From NCBI RefSeq assembly GCF_024622195.1, contig NZ_JANKBI010000013.1, positions 1 through 64,000 on the forward strand: DNA of 64,000 nt. The letters are read 5' to 3'. The notes beneath the pieces were generated by a model. That model was not told the DNA's origin. It searched no databases and saw only the letters and a program-made list of their open reading frames with translations. Position 1 is the stretch's first letter; each line of letters starts with the position of its first letter. This stretch comes from Murimonas intestini (GTDB lineage: Bacteria > Bacillota > Clostridia > Lachnospirales > Lachnospiraceae). A program made the translations under genes and the position numbers. Positions 8,393 to 17,312 of the stretch are shown piece after piece.

Positions 8393-9784
8393 TTATTTCG
8401 TTCGGGCAGTCACATCATCGATAGTCCCGGCATTGAGGAAATGACTCTCAGGCACATCATCATGCATACCCTCAAGGATCTCTTTAAACCCTCTGATTGT
8501 CTCGGAAAGCGGCACATAGCGGCCATCCATGCCCGTGAACTGGGTTGCCACAAAGAACGGCTGGGACAGGAACCTCTGTACTTTCCTGGCCCTGCTGACG
8601 ATCACTCTCTCTTCCTCTGAGAGCTCGTCCATTCCCAGGATGGCAATGATATCCTGCAGTTCCTTATACCTTTGGAGGATCTCCTGCACGCCCCTGGCCA
8701 CCTGGTAGTGTTCATCTCCCACTACACGCGGGTCCAGAATTCTGGATGTGGATTCAAGAGGATCCACTGCCGGGTAAATGCCAAGCTCCACAATAGAACG
8801 TGACAGTACTGTGGTGGCATCCAGATGGGCGAATGTTGTTGCAGGCGCCGGGTCTGTCAGGTCATCTGCCGGTACATACACTGCCTGGACAGATGTGATG
8901 GACCCGTTCCTTGTGGATGTTATACGCTCCTGCAGAGCACCCATCTCTGTCTGCAGAGTAGGCTGATATCCAACTGCTGAAGGCATACGTCCCAGAAGGG
9001 CAGATACCTCTGAACCAGCCTGGGTAAAACGGAATATATTATCGATAAAGAGCAGCACGTCCTTGCCGCCTGCATCCCTGAAGTTCTCGGCTATAGTAAG
9101 TCCTGTCAGCCCAACCCTCATCCTGGCTCCGGGGGGCTCATTCATCTGTCCGAAGACCATGGTGGTCTTATTGATAACACCTGATTCCTGCATCTCATGA
9201 TAGAGGTCATTGCCCTCACGCGTTCTCTCTCCAACACCGGTAAATACAGAATAGCCGCCGTGCTCAGTGGCAATATTTCTGATCAGCTCCTGTATAAGCA
9301 CCGTCTTGCCAACTCCTGCACCCCCAAAAAGACCGATTTTACCGCCCTTCTGGTAGGGACAGAGCAGATCGACTACTTTGATTCCTGTCTCAAGCACCTC
9401 TGTGGAGGTAGACTGTTCTTCAAAGGACGGCGCCTGCCTGTGGATGGGCAGCCTTTTGGCATTTTCCGGGGCCGGCTTATTATCAATGACATCTCCTGTT
9501 ACATTGAATATCCTCCCCAGGGTCTCCTCTCCTACCGGCACAGTGATCGGGCTGCCTGTGGCTGCTGCATCCATCCCGCGCACAAGACCGTCTGTGGGAC
9601 CCATGGCAATACATCTCACTGTATCGTCGCCCAGATGCTGGGCTACCTCCACTACCAGCCTGGTCCCCTGCTTTGTATTGATGTGGACTGCATCGTATAT
9701 ATCCGGCAGCTTTCCCCCCGGAAATTTAATATCCAGCACGGCGCCGATAATTTGAGTGATCTTACCCTTGATTTCTTCTGACAT
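8393..9784 (-). CDS. atpD: ATP synthase F1 subunit beta
   Basis: 463 residues. This is the catalytic subunit of F1. The P-loop FGGAGVGKT (about 153-161), the catalytic glutamate in GERTREGND (about 185-193), the Walker B strand LLFIDNIFRF and the ALLGRMPSAVGYQPTL segment are all intact. The start chosen is ATG 9784 with AGGAGTG nine bases upstream; an earlier in-frame GTG lies inside the ribosome binding site itself and is unlikely. It sits between atpG and atpC in the standard order. Confidence 0.97.
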   Translation of the reverse strand: MSEEIKGKITQIIGAVLDIKFPGGKLPDIYDAVHINTKQGTRLVVEVAQHLGDDTVRCIAMGPTDGLVRGMDAAATGSPITVPVGEETLGRIFNVTGDVIDNKPAPENAKRLPIHRQAPSFEEQSTSTEVLETGIKVVDLLCPYQKGGKIGLFGGAGVGKTVLIQELIRNIATEHGGYSVFTGVGERTREGNDLYHEMQESGVINKTTMVFGQMNEPPGARMRVGLTGLTIAENFRDAGGKDVLLFIDNIFRFTQAGSEVSALLGRMPSAVGYQPTLQTEMGALQERITSTRNGSITSVQAVYVPADDLTDPAPATTFAHLDATTVLSRSIVELGIYPAVDPLESTSRILDPRVVGDEHYQVARGVQEILQRYKELQDIIAILGMDELSEEERVIVSRARKVQRFLSQPFFVATQFTGMDGRYVPLSETIRGFKEILEGMHDDVPESHFLNAGTIDDVTARTK

Positions 9785-9820
9785 TTTATCTCTCACTCCT
9801 TTACATTCGGTTCCGGAAAC

Positions 9821-10678
9821 CTAATTCAGCGCCTCCGCACCTGCTATGATTTCCGTCAGTTCCTGTGTGATAGAGCCCTGCCGCGCCCTGTTGTACTGCA
9901 GCGCCAGTGCCTCAATTATATCATCAGCGTTACTGGTGGCGGAATCCATGGCCTGCATCCTGGCCCCATTCTCACTGGCTGATGCTTCTACCAGCGCTCC
10001 ATACAGGATGCTGGTGATATATTTTGGTATAATGATATCCAGAGCTGCCTCTTCCTCCGGTTCATAATTCATAGGAGTCAGCTTCTCCTCCCGGCTCAGT
10101 TCACTTTCATCGAACTCTACCGGCAGAAGCTTCAGAAGCCTTGGCTCATGGACAACTGTATTCTTAAATACAGTATAGGCCACATAGATCTCACCAATTT
10201 CCCCATCTGCAAAGGATTTTAAAACCTTATCACAGATTTCCCTGGCGTCCCTGAATTCCGGGTTCTCTATGGCCGCACTGTAATCCTCCCTGATCTCATA
10301 GCCGCGGCGCGCAAGGATGTCCTTCCCCTTATTGCCCACAGCATAAATATACAGATCTTCCTTATTCATCCAGCCTGCAGTGATCAGCTTAGTCACATTT
10401 ACATTATAGCCTCCTGCAAGCCCGCGGTTTGATGTTACAACTATCACGGCCTTTTTGGAAGAAACTCCGGGCCTTAAATACGGATGGTCTATATTTCCTG
10501 ACTTGGCCAGCATGGACCTCACCGTCTCATACATATGCGAAAAATATGGCTTAGACTGCTCCGCCCGGGACCTGCTCTTCTGAAGCTTAACCGTGGAAAC
10601 CAGCTTCATGGCCTTTGTGATCTGCTGAATGCTGGTAATACTGCTCTTACGGCGCTTTATCTCTCTCATTGAAGCCAT
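9821..10678 (-). CDS. atpG: ATP synthase F1 subunit gamma
   Basis: 285 residues, normal for the rotor shaft of F1. The N-terminal helix (MASMREIKRRKSSITSIQQI) with the downstream TKAMKLVSTVKLQK is diagnostic. VTSNRGLAGGYN marks the Rossmann-like middle domain, and the C-terminal helix (SATSNADDIIEALALQYNR) is present. It starts 4 bases after the atpA stop, consistent with translational coupling. Confidence 0.96.
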   Translation of the reverse strand: MASMREIKRRKSSITSIQQITKAMKLVSTVKLQKSRSRAEQSKPYFSHMYETVRSMLAKSGNIDHPYLRPGVSSKKAVIVVTSNRGLAGGYNVNVTKLITAGWMNKEDLYIYAVGNKGKDILARRGYEIREDYSAAIENPEFRDAREICDKVLKSFADGEIGEIYVAYTVFKNTVVHEPRLLKLLPVEFDESELSREEKLTPMNYEPEEEAALDIIIPKYITSILYGALVEASASENGARMQAMDSATSNADDIIEALALQYNRARQGSITQELTEIIAGAEALN

Positions 10679-10682
10679 ATGA

Positions 10683-12200
10683 TCATCCTTCCTGCGCTCT
10701 GAACTTTTCCTTGCACTCTTCTATTGCTTTTACCAGGAGTTCCTCAGTCTCAGGCGATATCTGCTGCTCTGCCGCGATCCTCTCCGGGATCTCCGGATAC
10801 TTTGTATTCAGATACTCAAACAGTACCTTTTCAAAATCCAGAATCCGGGCAACCGGGATATCCAGAAGATATTTCTTTGTAGCCACATATATAATGATAA
10901 CCTGGTACTGGACAGGCATGGGCTGGTACTGCGGCTGCTTTAAGACTTCCTTGATACGTTCGCCCTGGGCCAGCTTCTCCTTCGTGTCATCATCCAGCTC
11001 TGAACCGAACTGCGAGAAGGAAGCCAGCTCTCTGTACTGGGCCAGCTCCACACGTATAGGGGCCGCTATCTTCTTCATAGCCTTGATCTGGGCAGCGCCG
11101 CCTACACGGGACACGGAAAGCCCGGCATTTATGGCTGGTCTGAAGCCTGCATTAAACATCTCCGTCTCCAGATAGATCTGTCCGTCTGTGATAGAGATGA
11201 CATTTGTAGGAATATATGCAGAAACATCACCCGCCTGTGTCTCAATTAACGGAAGTGCAGTCAGTGACCCTCCGCCCAGCTCATCACTTAACTTGGCGGC
11301 ACGTTCCAGAAGCCTGGAATGCAGATAGAACACATCTCCCGGATAAGCCTCACGGCCTGGCGGACGTCTCAGAAGCAGGGAAAGTGTACGGTATGCCGCC
11401 GCGTGCTTTGACAAGTCGTCATATACAATAAGCACGTCCTCACCGTTCTCCATCCATTCCTCACCGATAGCACAGCCTGAATAAGGAGCGATATACTGCA
11501 GCGGAGCCAGCTCACTGGCAGTGGCCGCCACTACTGTAGTATAGTCCATGGCATCATGCTCAGTCAGCGTCTTCACAATAGTTGCAACCGTGGATGACTT
11601 CTGTCCGATAGCGACGTAGATACATTTCACGCCCTGCCCCTTCTGATTTATGATCGTATCTATGGCAATGGCTGTCTTTCCTGTCTGCCTGTCGCCTATG
11701 ATCAGCTCCCTCTGTCCCCGTCCTATGGGAACCATGGAGTCGATAGCTTTAATACCTGTCTGCAGAGGGGTATCCACAGATTTCCTGGCGATAACGCCTG
11801 ATGCTACCCTCTCGATAGGTCTTGTCTTCTCTGATTCAATCGGGCCTTTTCCGTCAATGGGCTCGCCCAGTGCGTTCACCACGCGGCCCAAAAGTCCGTC
11901 ACCTACAGGTACCTCCACAACAGTGCCTGTCGTGCGCACCAGGTCGCCCTCACTGATACTTCTCCCCTCGCCAAGAAGAACTGCTCCCACATTATCTTCC
12001 TCAAGATTCAGGATCATTCCGTGCACATCGCCCGGAAATTCCAGCAGTTCACCCTGCATTGCCTTCTCAAGCCCATGAATACGTGCGATACCGTCCGCAA
12101 CCTGGATCACAGTTCCCACATCAGAGACGTCCATCTTCGATGAATAGTTCTTTATCTGTTCTTTAATCACAGAGCTTATTTCCTCAGGTCTTAAATTCAT
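10683..12200 (-). CDS. atpA: ATP synthase F1 subunit alpha
   Basis: 505 residues. It is the non-catalytic nucleotide-binding subunit of F1. The P-loop GDRQTGKT is at about 169-176, followed by CIYVAIGQK, VIVYDDLSKHA-like Walker B (VLIVYDDLSKHA) and the signature PAINAGLSVSRVGGAAQ. The ATG overlaps the atpH stop by 4 bases, which suggests coupled translation. No missing residues were noticed. Confidence 0.97.
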   Translation of the reverse strand: MNLRPEEISSVIKEQIKNYSSKMDVSDVGTVIQVADGIARIHGLEKAMQGELLEFPGDVHGMILNLEEDNVGAVLLGEGRSISEGDLVRTTGTVVEVPVGDGLLGRVVNALGEPIDGKGPIESEKTRPIERVASGVIARKSVDTPLQTGIKAIDSMVPIGRGQRELIIGDRQTGKTAIAIDTIINQKGQGVKCIYVAIGQKSSTVATIVKTLTEHDAMDYTTVVAATASELAPLQYIAPYSGCAIGEEWMENGEDVLIVYDDLSKHAAAYRTLSLLLRRPPGREAYPGDVFYLHSRLLERAAKLSDELGGGSLTALPLIETQAGDVSAYIPTNVISITDGQIYLETEMFNAGFRPAINAGLSVSRVGGAAQIKAMKKIAAPIRVELAQYRELASFSQFGSELDDDTKEKLAQGERIKEVLKQPQYQPMPVQYQVIIIYVATKKYLLDIPVARILDFEKVLFEYLNTKYPEIPERIAAEQQISPETEELLVKAIEECKEKFRAQEG

Positions 12201-12772
12201 TGAACGAACGCACCTTCTTTCTTTGTCTCTAACGATATTTTTTCAAGCCCAAGCGTCAGCTGCTCCAGCTTATGTTTAACACTGCTGTCCACCACCCTGT
12301 CACCAAGGCGGATAATAAGGCCTCCCATAAGGCTCTCATCTACCCTGTAATGCGCCTCAAGCGTCTCATACTTTGTGGTGGCCAGTATTTTTGCCTCTAT
12401 CTTTTTCTTCCATTCCCCGGAAAGCCGGGCAGGGGAAGTGATATAGACAACACCTATATTCTTATATTCTTTAACCTTATTTTCAAAATAATCAAAAATG
12501 CCCGGAAGCTCCCCATAGCGCCCTTTTGTCTCCACGACCAGAAGAAATCCTGTCATATCATCTGATACGCGGCCTCTGAAGATATCTTCCAGAAGCTTTA
12601 ACTTCTCCTCTTTTACCACATTGGGATGTTCCATAAGAGCTGTCAGCCCTCTGTTTTCCGACATCGCCTTTCTGACTGCCCGCACTTCCTCCCAGAGGCT
12701 GTCGACTCTGCCTTCCTCCACAGCGAGTTCAAACAGGGCATCCCCATATATTTTAGATGCTAGCTTTGCCAT
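12197..12772 (-). CDS. atpH: ATP synthase F1 subunit delta
   Basis: 191 residues; the delta (OSCP) subunit links the b stalk to the top of F1. The N-terminal helical domain (SKIYGDALFELAVEEGR) and the C-terminal conserved stretch (ESLMGGLIIRLGDRVVDSSVKHKL) match the family. It overlaps the atpF stop by 13 bases and the atpA start by 4, so three stalk and head genes are tightly coupled. Confidence 0.94.
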   Translation of the reverse strand: MAKLASKIYGDALFELAVEEGRVDSLWEEVRAVRKAMSENRGLTALMEHPNVVKEEKLKLLEDIFRGRVSDDMTGFLLVVETKGRYGELPGIFDYFENKVKEYKNIGVVYITSPARLSGEWKKKIEAKILATTKYETLEAHYRVDESLMGGLIIRLGDRVVDSSVKHKLEQLTLGLEKISLETKKEGAFVQ

Positions 12773-13275
12773 GTCTGATCACCTATCTCTTTAAGAGTTT
12801 CTTCCATCAGGGCGTCCTGGATTTCCGGACTCATTGAATTAGTAACAGCTTTAGCAGCCATCATGGATGCAACTGCTATTATTTCCTTCTTCATATCATC
12901 AGCTGCTTTTTTCTTTTCAAGCTCTATCTGGGCGTTTGCCCTGGTAATTATCCTTGCGGCTTCCTCTTTGGCCTCCTCCAGGATCTTAGCCTCATTTTTA
13001 AGCGCCTTTTTCCTGGCATCGCTTAAAATTTCCTCCGCCTCTTTCTCAATATTCCTGATCCTGGCGTCGTAGTCTTCCTTCAGCCTTAAGGCATCTTCTT
13101 TATCCTTCTGGGCCTCGTCAATATCTGCTTTTATCCGTTCCTGCCTTTTTTTCAGCATGTCTCTCACGGGATTGAAGAGCAGATAGGAAAGCAGCGTAAA
13201 CATGATAAGCACTGCAATAGCAAGCAGCACTGTGTCATGGATCAGCTGCGGATCCAGATTAAATAACCGTTCCAA
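12760..13275 (-). CDS. atpF: ATP synthase F0 subunit b
   Basis: 171 residues with one N-terminal membrane helix (about 12-32: TVLLAIAVLIMFTLLSYLLF) and then a long charged coiled coil (RQERIKADIDEAQKDKEDAL onwards), the peripheral stator stalk. It is preceded by AGGCGAG-type ribosome binding sequence. Together with subunit a it holds the stator; only one b gene is present, so the stalk should be a homodimer. Confidence 0.94.
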   Translation of the reverse strand: MERLFNLDPQLIHDTVLLAIAVLIMFTLLSYLLFNPVRDMLKKRQERIKADIDEAQKDKEDALRLKEDYDARIRNIEKEAEEILSDARKKALKNEAKILEEAKEEAARIITRANAQIELEKKKAADDMKKEIIAVASMMAAKAVTNSMSPEIQDALMEETLKEIGDQTWQS

Positions 13276-13321
13276 GGTCTCGCCTCCTTTCCTTTTTTCA
13301 AGTCTGCACCGGAAGCTTCTC

Positions 13322-13582
13322 TTACAGTTTTCCGATCAATGGATTGGCGAACAGCAGGATAAATGCGATAGCCAGACCGTAAAGACCTGTTGTCTCTGCA
13401 ACAGCCTGTCCCAAAAGCATAGTTGAAGTGATATCTGATCTGGCACCCGGATTCCTGCCCACTGCGCTTGCGCCGTAACCTGCTGCGATACCCTGGCCGA
13501 TACCAGGACCGATACCTGCGATCATCGCTAAACCTGCGCCAATAGCCGAACACGCTAAAATTAAACCTCTGTCTGTTATCAT
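13322..13582 (-). CDS. atpE: ATP synthase F0 subunit c, probable Na+-binding type
   Basis: 86 residues forming a two-helix hairpin, the monomer of the rotor ring. I chose the second of two close ATGs (13580-13582), eight bases from AGGAGG; the first is only two bases from it. The carboxylate is E63 in helix 2. The residues that form the Na+ site in Ilyobacter tartaricus (Q32, V63, E65, S66, T67, Y70) have counterparts here offset by two: Q30, V61, E63, T64, T65, Y68. The only change is Ser to Thr at one position. This predicts a Na+-translocating enzyme. Family and gene identity are certain; ion choice is an inference. Confidence 0.95.
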   Translation of the reverse strand: MITDRGLILACSAIGAGLAMIAGIGPGIGQGIAAGYGASAVGRNPGARSDITSTMLLGQAVAETTGLYGLAIAFILLFANPLIGKL

Positions 13583-13636
13583 AATCATTTCCTCCTGATT
13601 TATATGTTTTAATTTTTATTTTTTACATCCTGCACT

Positions 13637-14365
13637 TTATGCCTTCTCCGGCAGTTTATCTGTTACATATACCATGGTCAGCATACAGAACACATATGTC
13701 TGGATACAGCCCGAAAACAGATCAAAATAGATATGCAGCACACCTGGCCATCCAATGGCGATGGGCGCCAGCAGCGTATAGATCAGCGCCATCATAACTG
13801 TTCCTGAAAGCACATTTCCAAAAAGACGCAGTGACAGTGAAAACGGCGCCGCGATCTCTCCGATCAGGTTGATCGGGAACAAAAACGGCAGCGGCTTAAA
13901 AAGCCCGGTAAATGCTCCGCCTTTATTGTACTTCACATTGTTGAACTGGATGATACCGAAAGTGATAAGGCCCAGCGGCAGCGTGACACCGTAATCAGCG
14001 GTAGGCGGCCTCAGCCCGAAAAGACCTGACACATTGCTGAGCAGGATAAACAGGAATATGCTGCCGATATAGTTTGCAAACTTACCGGCATAGCTGCCCA
14101 TACTGCCGGCCACCATTTTATCCAGGCTCTCCACGATCATTTCGACCACGTTCTGGAACCCGTCAGGGACCTCTTTCGCATGGCGTATCTTCCTGTTGGC
14201 CGCAATGGCAAAAACTATCAGGACAAGCATCACGATCAGGATGCTCACATGCGTTGTTGTGATAAAGAACTCATTGCCGAACAGTTCATAGCTGAACAGA
14301 CCGTGGATCATAAAGTCCACATCCCGGCTTTCAGCGCTCAGCAGATAAACTGATGCTCCACCCAT
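13637..14365 (-). CDS. atpB: ATP synthase F0 subunit a
   Basis: 242 residues with five to six membrane helices. The essential arginine lies in the conserved FSLSLRLFGNVLSG segment, which faces the c ring and carries the ion half-channels. The N-terminal region begins outside or at the membrane (VDFMIHGLFSYELFGNEFFI). It is the first of the eight structural genes, downstream of atpI and atpZ. Confidence 0.95.
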   Translation of the reverse strand: MGGASVYLLSAESRDVDFMIHGLFSYELFGNEFFITTTHVSILIVMLVLIVFAIAANRKIRHAKEVPDGFQNVVEMIVESLDKMVAGSMGSYAGKFANYIGSIFLFILLSNVSGLFGLRPPTADYGVTLPLGLITFGIIQFNNVKYNKGGAFTGLFKPLPFLFPINLIGEIAAPFSLSLRLFGNVLSGTVMMALIYTLLAPIAIGWPGVLHIYFDLFSGCIQTYVFCMLTMVYVTDKLPEKA

Positions 14366-14410
14366 ACTCTTTCCCTCCTTTTCTTTTTTTATAACTGTAA
14401 AACACTTTTC

Positions 14411-14812
14411 TTACCTTTTTCTCTTCTCTATATACTTCTTCAGAGGCACAGAGAGATATGCACCCAGTTTCAGGGTAAAAAGACCTAAAAATACAGCAAC
14501 TACATTTCCCAGCTTCAGAAAATAGACCGCAAAAAACAGGGCAATGACCAGCACTGTCCTGATCACATACATCCTTCTCATATAACCCGAAGCGGCTTCC
14601 CCGTCTCTCTCAACAGCATTTTCAACACTCATGTTCATATGGAGCGCCATAAATACAGATATACCCACGCCTATCCACAATCCGGCGGTAAATGCCGCTT
14701 TGTCAGATGCCAGCCAGACAAATACAGCCTGGAAGAACACACCAAAACACAGAATGCCAATCAGCATGGTCTTGATGGTCATGTTCATGCTATTTATCCA
14801 GTTTCTTATCAT
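14411..14812 (-). CDS. atpI: ATP synthase subunit I-like membrane protein
   Basis: 133 residues with four predicted membrane segments (about 12-33, 38-58, 80-100 and 102-120). Position just before atpB and the four-helix topology fit the AtpI/UncI family, which helps assemble the c ring. Sequence conservation in this family is low, so position is part of the argument. It overlaps the end of the upstream atpZ gene by 23 bases. Confidence 0.8.
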   Translation of the reverse strand: MIRNWINSMNMTIKTMLIGILCFGVFFQAVFVWLASDKAAFTAGLWIGVGISVFMALHMNMSVENAVERDGEAASGYMRRMYVIRTVLVIALFFAVYFLKLGNVVAVFLGLFTLKLGAYLSVPLKKYIEKRKR

Positions 14813-15029
14813 GATCTGACTCCCTTCCCTGAATCTGCCTGATCAAAAGATAGCTGTTCCTTGCTCCCGCCAGTATGCCCAGGATCAGAAGGGGGATCGT
14901 GGTATACCACCCGAACTTTTCGTCCAGGAAATACCCGACAAATACACACAGGATAACAGGCGCAAGCATACTGAGTCCCACCTGCGTCAGCATGGCCAGG
15001 GAGCGCATCACCTCTCTGTTTCCTTTCAT
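14790..15029 (-). CDS. atpZ: AtpZ/AtpI family small membrane protein
   Basis: 79 residues from the ATG at 15027-15029, which has GGAGGG seven bases upstream; an in-frame start 39 bases earlier lacks one. Two membrane helices flank a short loop with the family signature VGYFLDEKFGWYTTIPLLIL. AtpZ homologues are often the first gene in bacterial atp operons and have been linked to Mg2+ or Ca2+ transport and enzyme stability. Here it is the promoter-proximal gene. Confidence 0.85.
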   Translation of the reverse strand: MKGNREVMRSLAMLTQVGLSMLAPVILCVFVGYFLDEKFGWYTTIPLLILGILAGARNSYLLIRQIQGRESDHDKKLDK

Positions 15030-15075
15030 ACATATCCCTCCAGTATAGTCTTTACCATGCGGTAACATATACCTT

Positions 15076-15104
15076 ACTATATTACATTTTCGTGTAATTG
15101 TCTA
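15076..15104 (-). promoter_or_regulatory. Probable sigma-A promoter of the atp operon
   Basis: On the minus strand, TAGACA (15099-15104) and TATAGT (15076-15081) are separated by exactly 17 bases, each one mismatch from consensus. Transcription would start about 40 bases before atpZ. An inverted repeat GTGTAATT / AATTACAC (15092-15099 and 15108-15115) overlaps the -35 box and could be an operator. Confidence 0.6.
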
Positions 15105-15280
15105 GTGAATTACACCATAAATCATTATGTTTTTATGATGTTTGTAACCATTATATACAATTTTTCAACAAGAATTTTATAATAATTTAACAATCTCTAA
15201 ATATCCGCGCAAAAGCCCTTGTATTGTTTTTCTGCTGTAATATATAATGTCCTTTCCCAAAAATCTTATACATCAGAAGA

Positions 15281-15331
15281 AAAAAACTCACCCTCCACAG
15301 CTTTATAACAGCCGTGTAAAGTGAGTTTTTT
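15281..15331 (-). terminator. Terminator after fucU
   Basis: Arms 15281-15291 and 15321-15331 (AAAAAACTCAC / GTGAGTTTTTT) close an inner stem CACAGC...GCCGTG. The hairpin lies immediately after the fucU stop, with a T run on the minus strand; the A run on the other side makes it potentially bidirectional. The rest of the ~300-base gap up to atpZ is AT-rich and contains the atp promoter. Confidence 0.8.
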
Positions 15332-15333
15332 TG

Positions 15334-15774
15334 TTATTCTACAACAACGCCCTTCTGGAGCATTACGTTCGCATAAAGCGCTTTTTCACTTGTAGCGATG
15401 ATCGCATAGGCTGTTCTCGCCTCATCATAGAACTTGAAGCGCTCAATATTGCCCACTGCCTCAGCGCCTCTCTCATCGTATTTTTTGACGATTTCTTTGT
15501 ATGTATCCCAGATCGGTGTTTCTACATCATCCCCTGCCATTACTTCCATAAGGTTCACAGGCTTTTCCACATATGTGTCCAGCGGGAATACTTTGAGGAT
15601 CGCATCCAGTATTTCCGGCACGCCATGGCCGTCACAGCGGATCACAACTGCATTCTTTCCCATGGATTCTGCGGGGAAATTTCCGTCAGAGATGACAAGG
15701 CGGTCACTGTGCCCCATCTCGCATAATACTTTTAAAAGCTCTGGTGATAAGATCTGTGGAATTCCTTTTAACAT
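15334..15774 (-). CDS. fucU: L-fucose mutarotase FucU (RbsD/FucU family)
   Basis: 146 residues. It interconverts the alpha and beta forms of L-fucose in the cytoplasm. The N terminus (MLKGIPQILSPELLKVLCEM) is very close to E. coli FucU, with the conserved His22 in MGHSD and Asp30 in ISDGNFPAESMG. The C-terminal RFKFYDEARTAYAII and the ending VMLQKGVV also match. An RbsD assignment is less likely because length and N terminus favour FucU. AGGAGG precedes the ATG. The gene lies downstream of the sugar ABC importer but beyond its terminator, so it may be transcribed by read-through or its own promoter. It hints that the importer handles fucose or a related sugar. Confidence 0.85.
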   Translation of the reverse strand: MLKGIPQILSPELLKVLCEMGHSDRLVISDGNFPAESMGKNAVVIRCDGHGVPEILDAILKVFPLDTYVEKPVNLMEVMAGDDVETPIWDTYKEIVKKYDERGAEAVGNIERFKFYDEARTAYAIIATSEKALYANVMLQKGVVVE

Positions 15775-15860
15775 TAATTTGTCCTCCTGATATTTTTATT
15801 TATATTCATATTAGTATTATCAGACAGAAATTTATTTCCGTCAAGAATTTTAAAAAGAAA

Positions 15861-15880
15861 GCCGCCGCAGATGCGGCGGC
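15861..15880 (-). terminator. Terminator after the sugar-binding lipoprotein gene
   Basis: A perfect 9-bp GC stem, GCCGCCGCA with TGCGGCGGC, and a two-base loop are followed on the minus strand by TTTCTTTTT. It lies 59 bases after the stop of the binding-protein gene and before fucU. Confidence 0.85.
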
Positions 15881-15939
15881 CTCCCTGAGTCCTGTCTCTG
15901 TTACTATTTAATTTTCAAATACACTCTGGTATATATGGA

Positions 15940-17229
15940 TTATTCATACAGACATGGAGCGATCTCATCACTTTCCATGTTGTCCTTTGTATACCATAAG
16001 CATCCTGTGTCAACATCTTCTACTTTTTCGCCCTTAGCTGCTTTTGCTGCTAATTCAACAGCTTTGTAGCCGATCTGTACAGGGTTCTGTGTGATAGAAC
16101 CAGCGAAGATACCGTCTTTGATAGCCTGTAACTGGATCTTACCTGAGTCAAATCCTACGCCGACAGCTTTTCTGTCAGAATTTTCGCCAAGTACCTGTAA
16201 GCTCTCATTAGCTGTTATAGTATTCTTAGCTGCGAACTCATTAGAGCCGTAAACTGCGATCAGGTCTTTCTTGTTCAGAAGTGTGCTTGCTACTGTTACG
16301 CATGCTGCATCATCAACTGTTGCAGGGATGCCAACTTCGATAATAACTTTTGCGCCGTCAACTTTTTTGTTGTATTTGTCATGTCCTTCTACAGATGCCT
16401 TGTCTTCTCCGATCAGAGTAACCATTTTGTCAATGAAGCCAGCTGTACGGTCACCGATAGACTGGGATGTAGCATCCTGGGATACAACACCGATCCTTAC
16501 TGTATCTGCAGGGTCTGTTACCTGGTCTTTGATCAGTTCATACATATGGTCTGCTGCCAGTTCTCCTGCTGCATAGTTGTCTGTAGCTGCATTTGCAACA
16601 ACAACTTTTGATCCAGGAACACCTGAGTCAAATCCTACAACGGGGATGTCTGTGGATTCCAGAGCGCCTTCAACAGAAGCCGGATCAAGTGCTGCAAGAC
16701 AGATTGCACTCGGTTTCTTGTTGATAGCATTATTCAGCTGCTCAACCTGCTCTGCAACTGCACTTTCATTCTGCGGTCCAACAAAGTTTGTGCCAGCCAG
16801 TCCTAAATCTTCTGCTGCTCTCTCTGTACCTAATTTAACAGCTTTCCAGAAGTCATGCTGGAAACCTTTTGCTACGATCTCTATAGTAACATCACTGTAA
16901 TCTCCAGCTGCTCCGGCTGCTTCTGTTTCTTTAGCATCGTCTTTCTTAGCTTCTGTAGCTGCTTCTGTCTCTTCTTTAGCTTCAGTTTTAGCTTCTGTAG
17001 CTGCCTCTGTCTCTTCTTTAGCTTCAGTCTTAGCTTCTGTAGCTGCCTCTGTTTCTTCTTTGGCTTCAGTCTTAGCTTCTGTTTTAGCTTCTGTCTCTTT
17101 AGCTGCCTCTGTCTTAGCTTCTGTTGTCTTAGCTGCCTCTGTTGTCTTCTTGTCTGAATTTCCGCATCCTGCTATCATTGCTGCTGCCATGGATACACAG
17201 AGAATTGTGCTGATTACTTTACGTTTCAT
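15940..17229 (-). CDS. Sugar ABC transporter substrate-binding lipoprotein (RbsB-like)
   Basis: 429 residues. The signal peptide ends in a lipobox, MIAGC, with Cys22 as the lipidated residue. Residues ~27-107 are a low-complexity linker of Glu, Thr, Ala and Lys, including about three copies of a 14-residue unit (EETEAATEAKTEAK). The folded part is a type-1 periplasmic-binding-protein fold (Peripla_BP_4), with the opening GFQHDFWKAVKLGTERAA, the hinge-side PVVGFDSGVPGS and a second VGVGFDSGKIQLQAIKDG. It captures a sugar outside the membrane for the permease and ATPase encoded just upstream. The substrate is unproven; FucU nearby points to fucose. GGGAGG precedes the start. Confidence 0.88.
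   Translation of the reverse strand: MKRKVISTILCVSMAAAMIAGCGNSDKKTTEAAKTTEAKTEAAKETEAKTEAKTEAKEETEAATEAKTEAKEETEAATEAKTEAKEETEAATEAKKDDAKETEAAGAAGDYSDVTIEIVAKGFQHDFWKAVKLGTERAAEDLGLAGTNFVGPQNESAVAEQVEQLNNAINKKPSAICLAALDPASVEGALESTDIPVVGFDSGVPGSKVVVANAATDNYAAGELAADHMYELIKDQVTDPADTVRIGVVSQDATSQSIGDRTAGFIDKMVTLIGEDKASVEGHDKYNKKVDGAKVIIEVGIPATVDDAACVTVASTLLNKKDLIAVYGSNEFAAKNTITANESLQVLGENSDRKAVGVGFDSGKIQLQAIKDGIFAGSITQNPVQIGYKAVELAAKAAKGEKVEDVDTGCLWYTKDNMESDEIAPCLYE
16909..17151 (-). repeat. In-frame repeats coding the Glu/Thr/Ala/Lys linker
   Basis: A 42-base unit (14 residues) is repeated about three times, flanked by shorter TEAKTEA-type units, inside the substrate-binding lipoprotein gene. 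It would make a flexible spacer between the lipid anchor and the binding domain. Confidence 0.75.
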
Positions 17230-17312
17230 TTTTAATTCCTCCCTTAAACTATTTTTAGTTTTCTATATAATCCCCGGCAGTCTCTGCTGCCGGAAGTATT
17301 ATATCGTTTCAA

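Noticed and set aside
9785..9796. Earlier GTG start for atpD
   Set aside because: It overlaps the Shine-Dalgarno sequence; the ATG at 9784 is correctly spaced.
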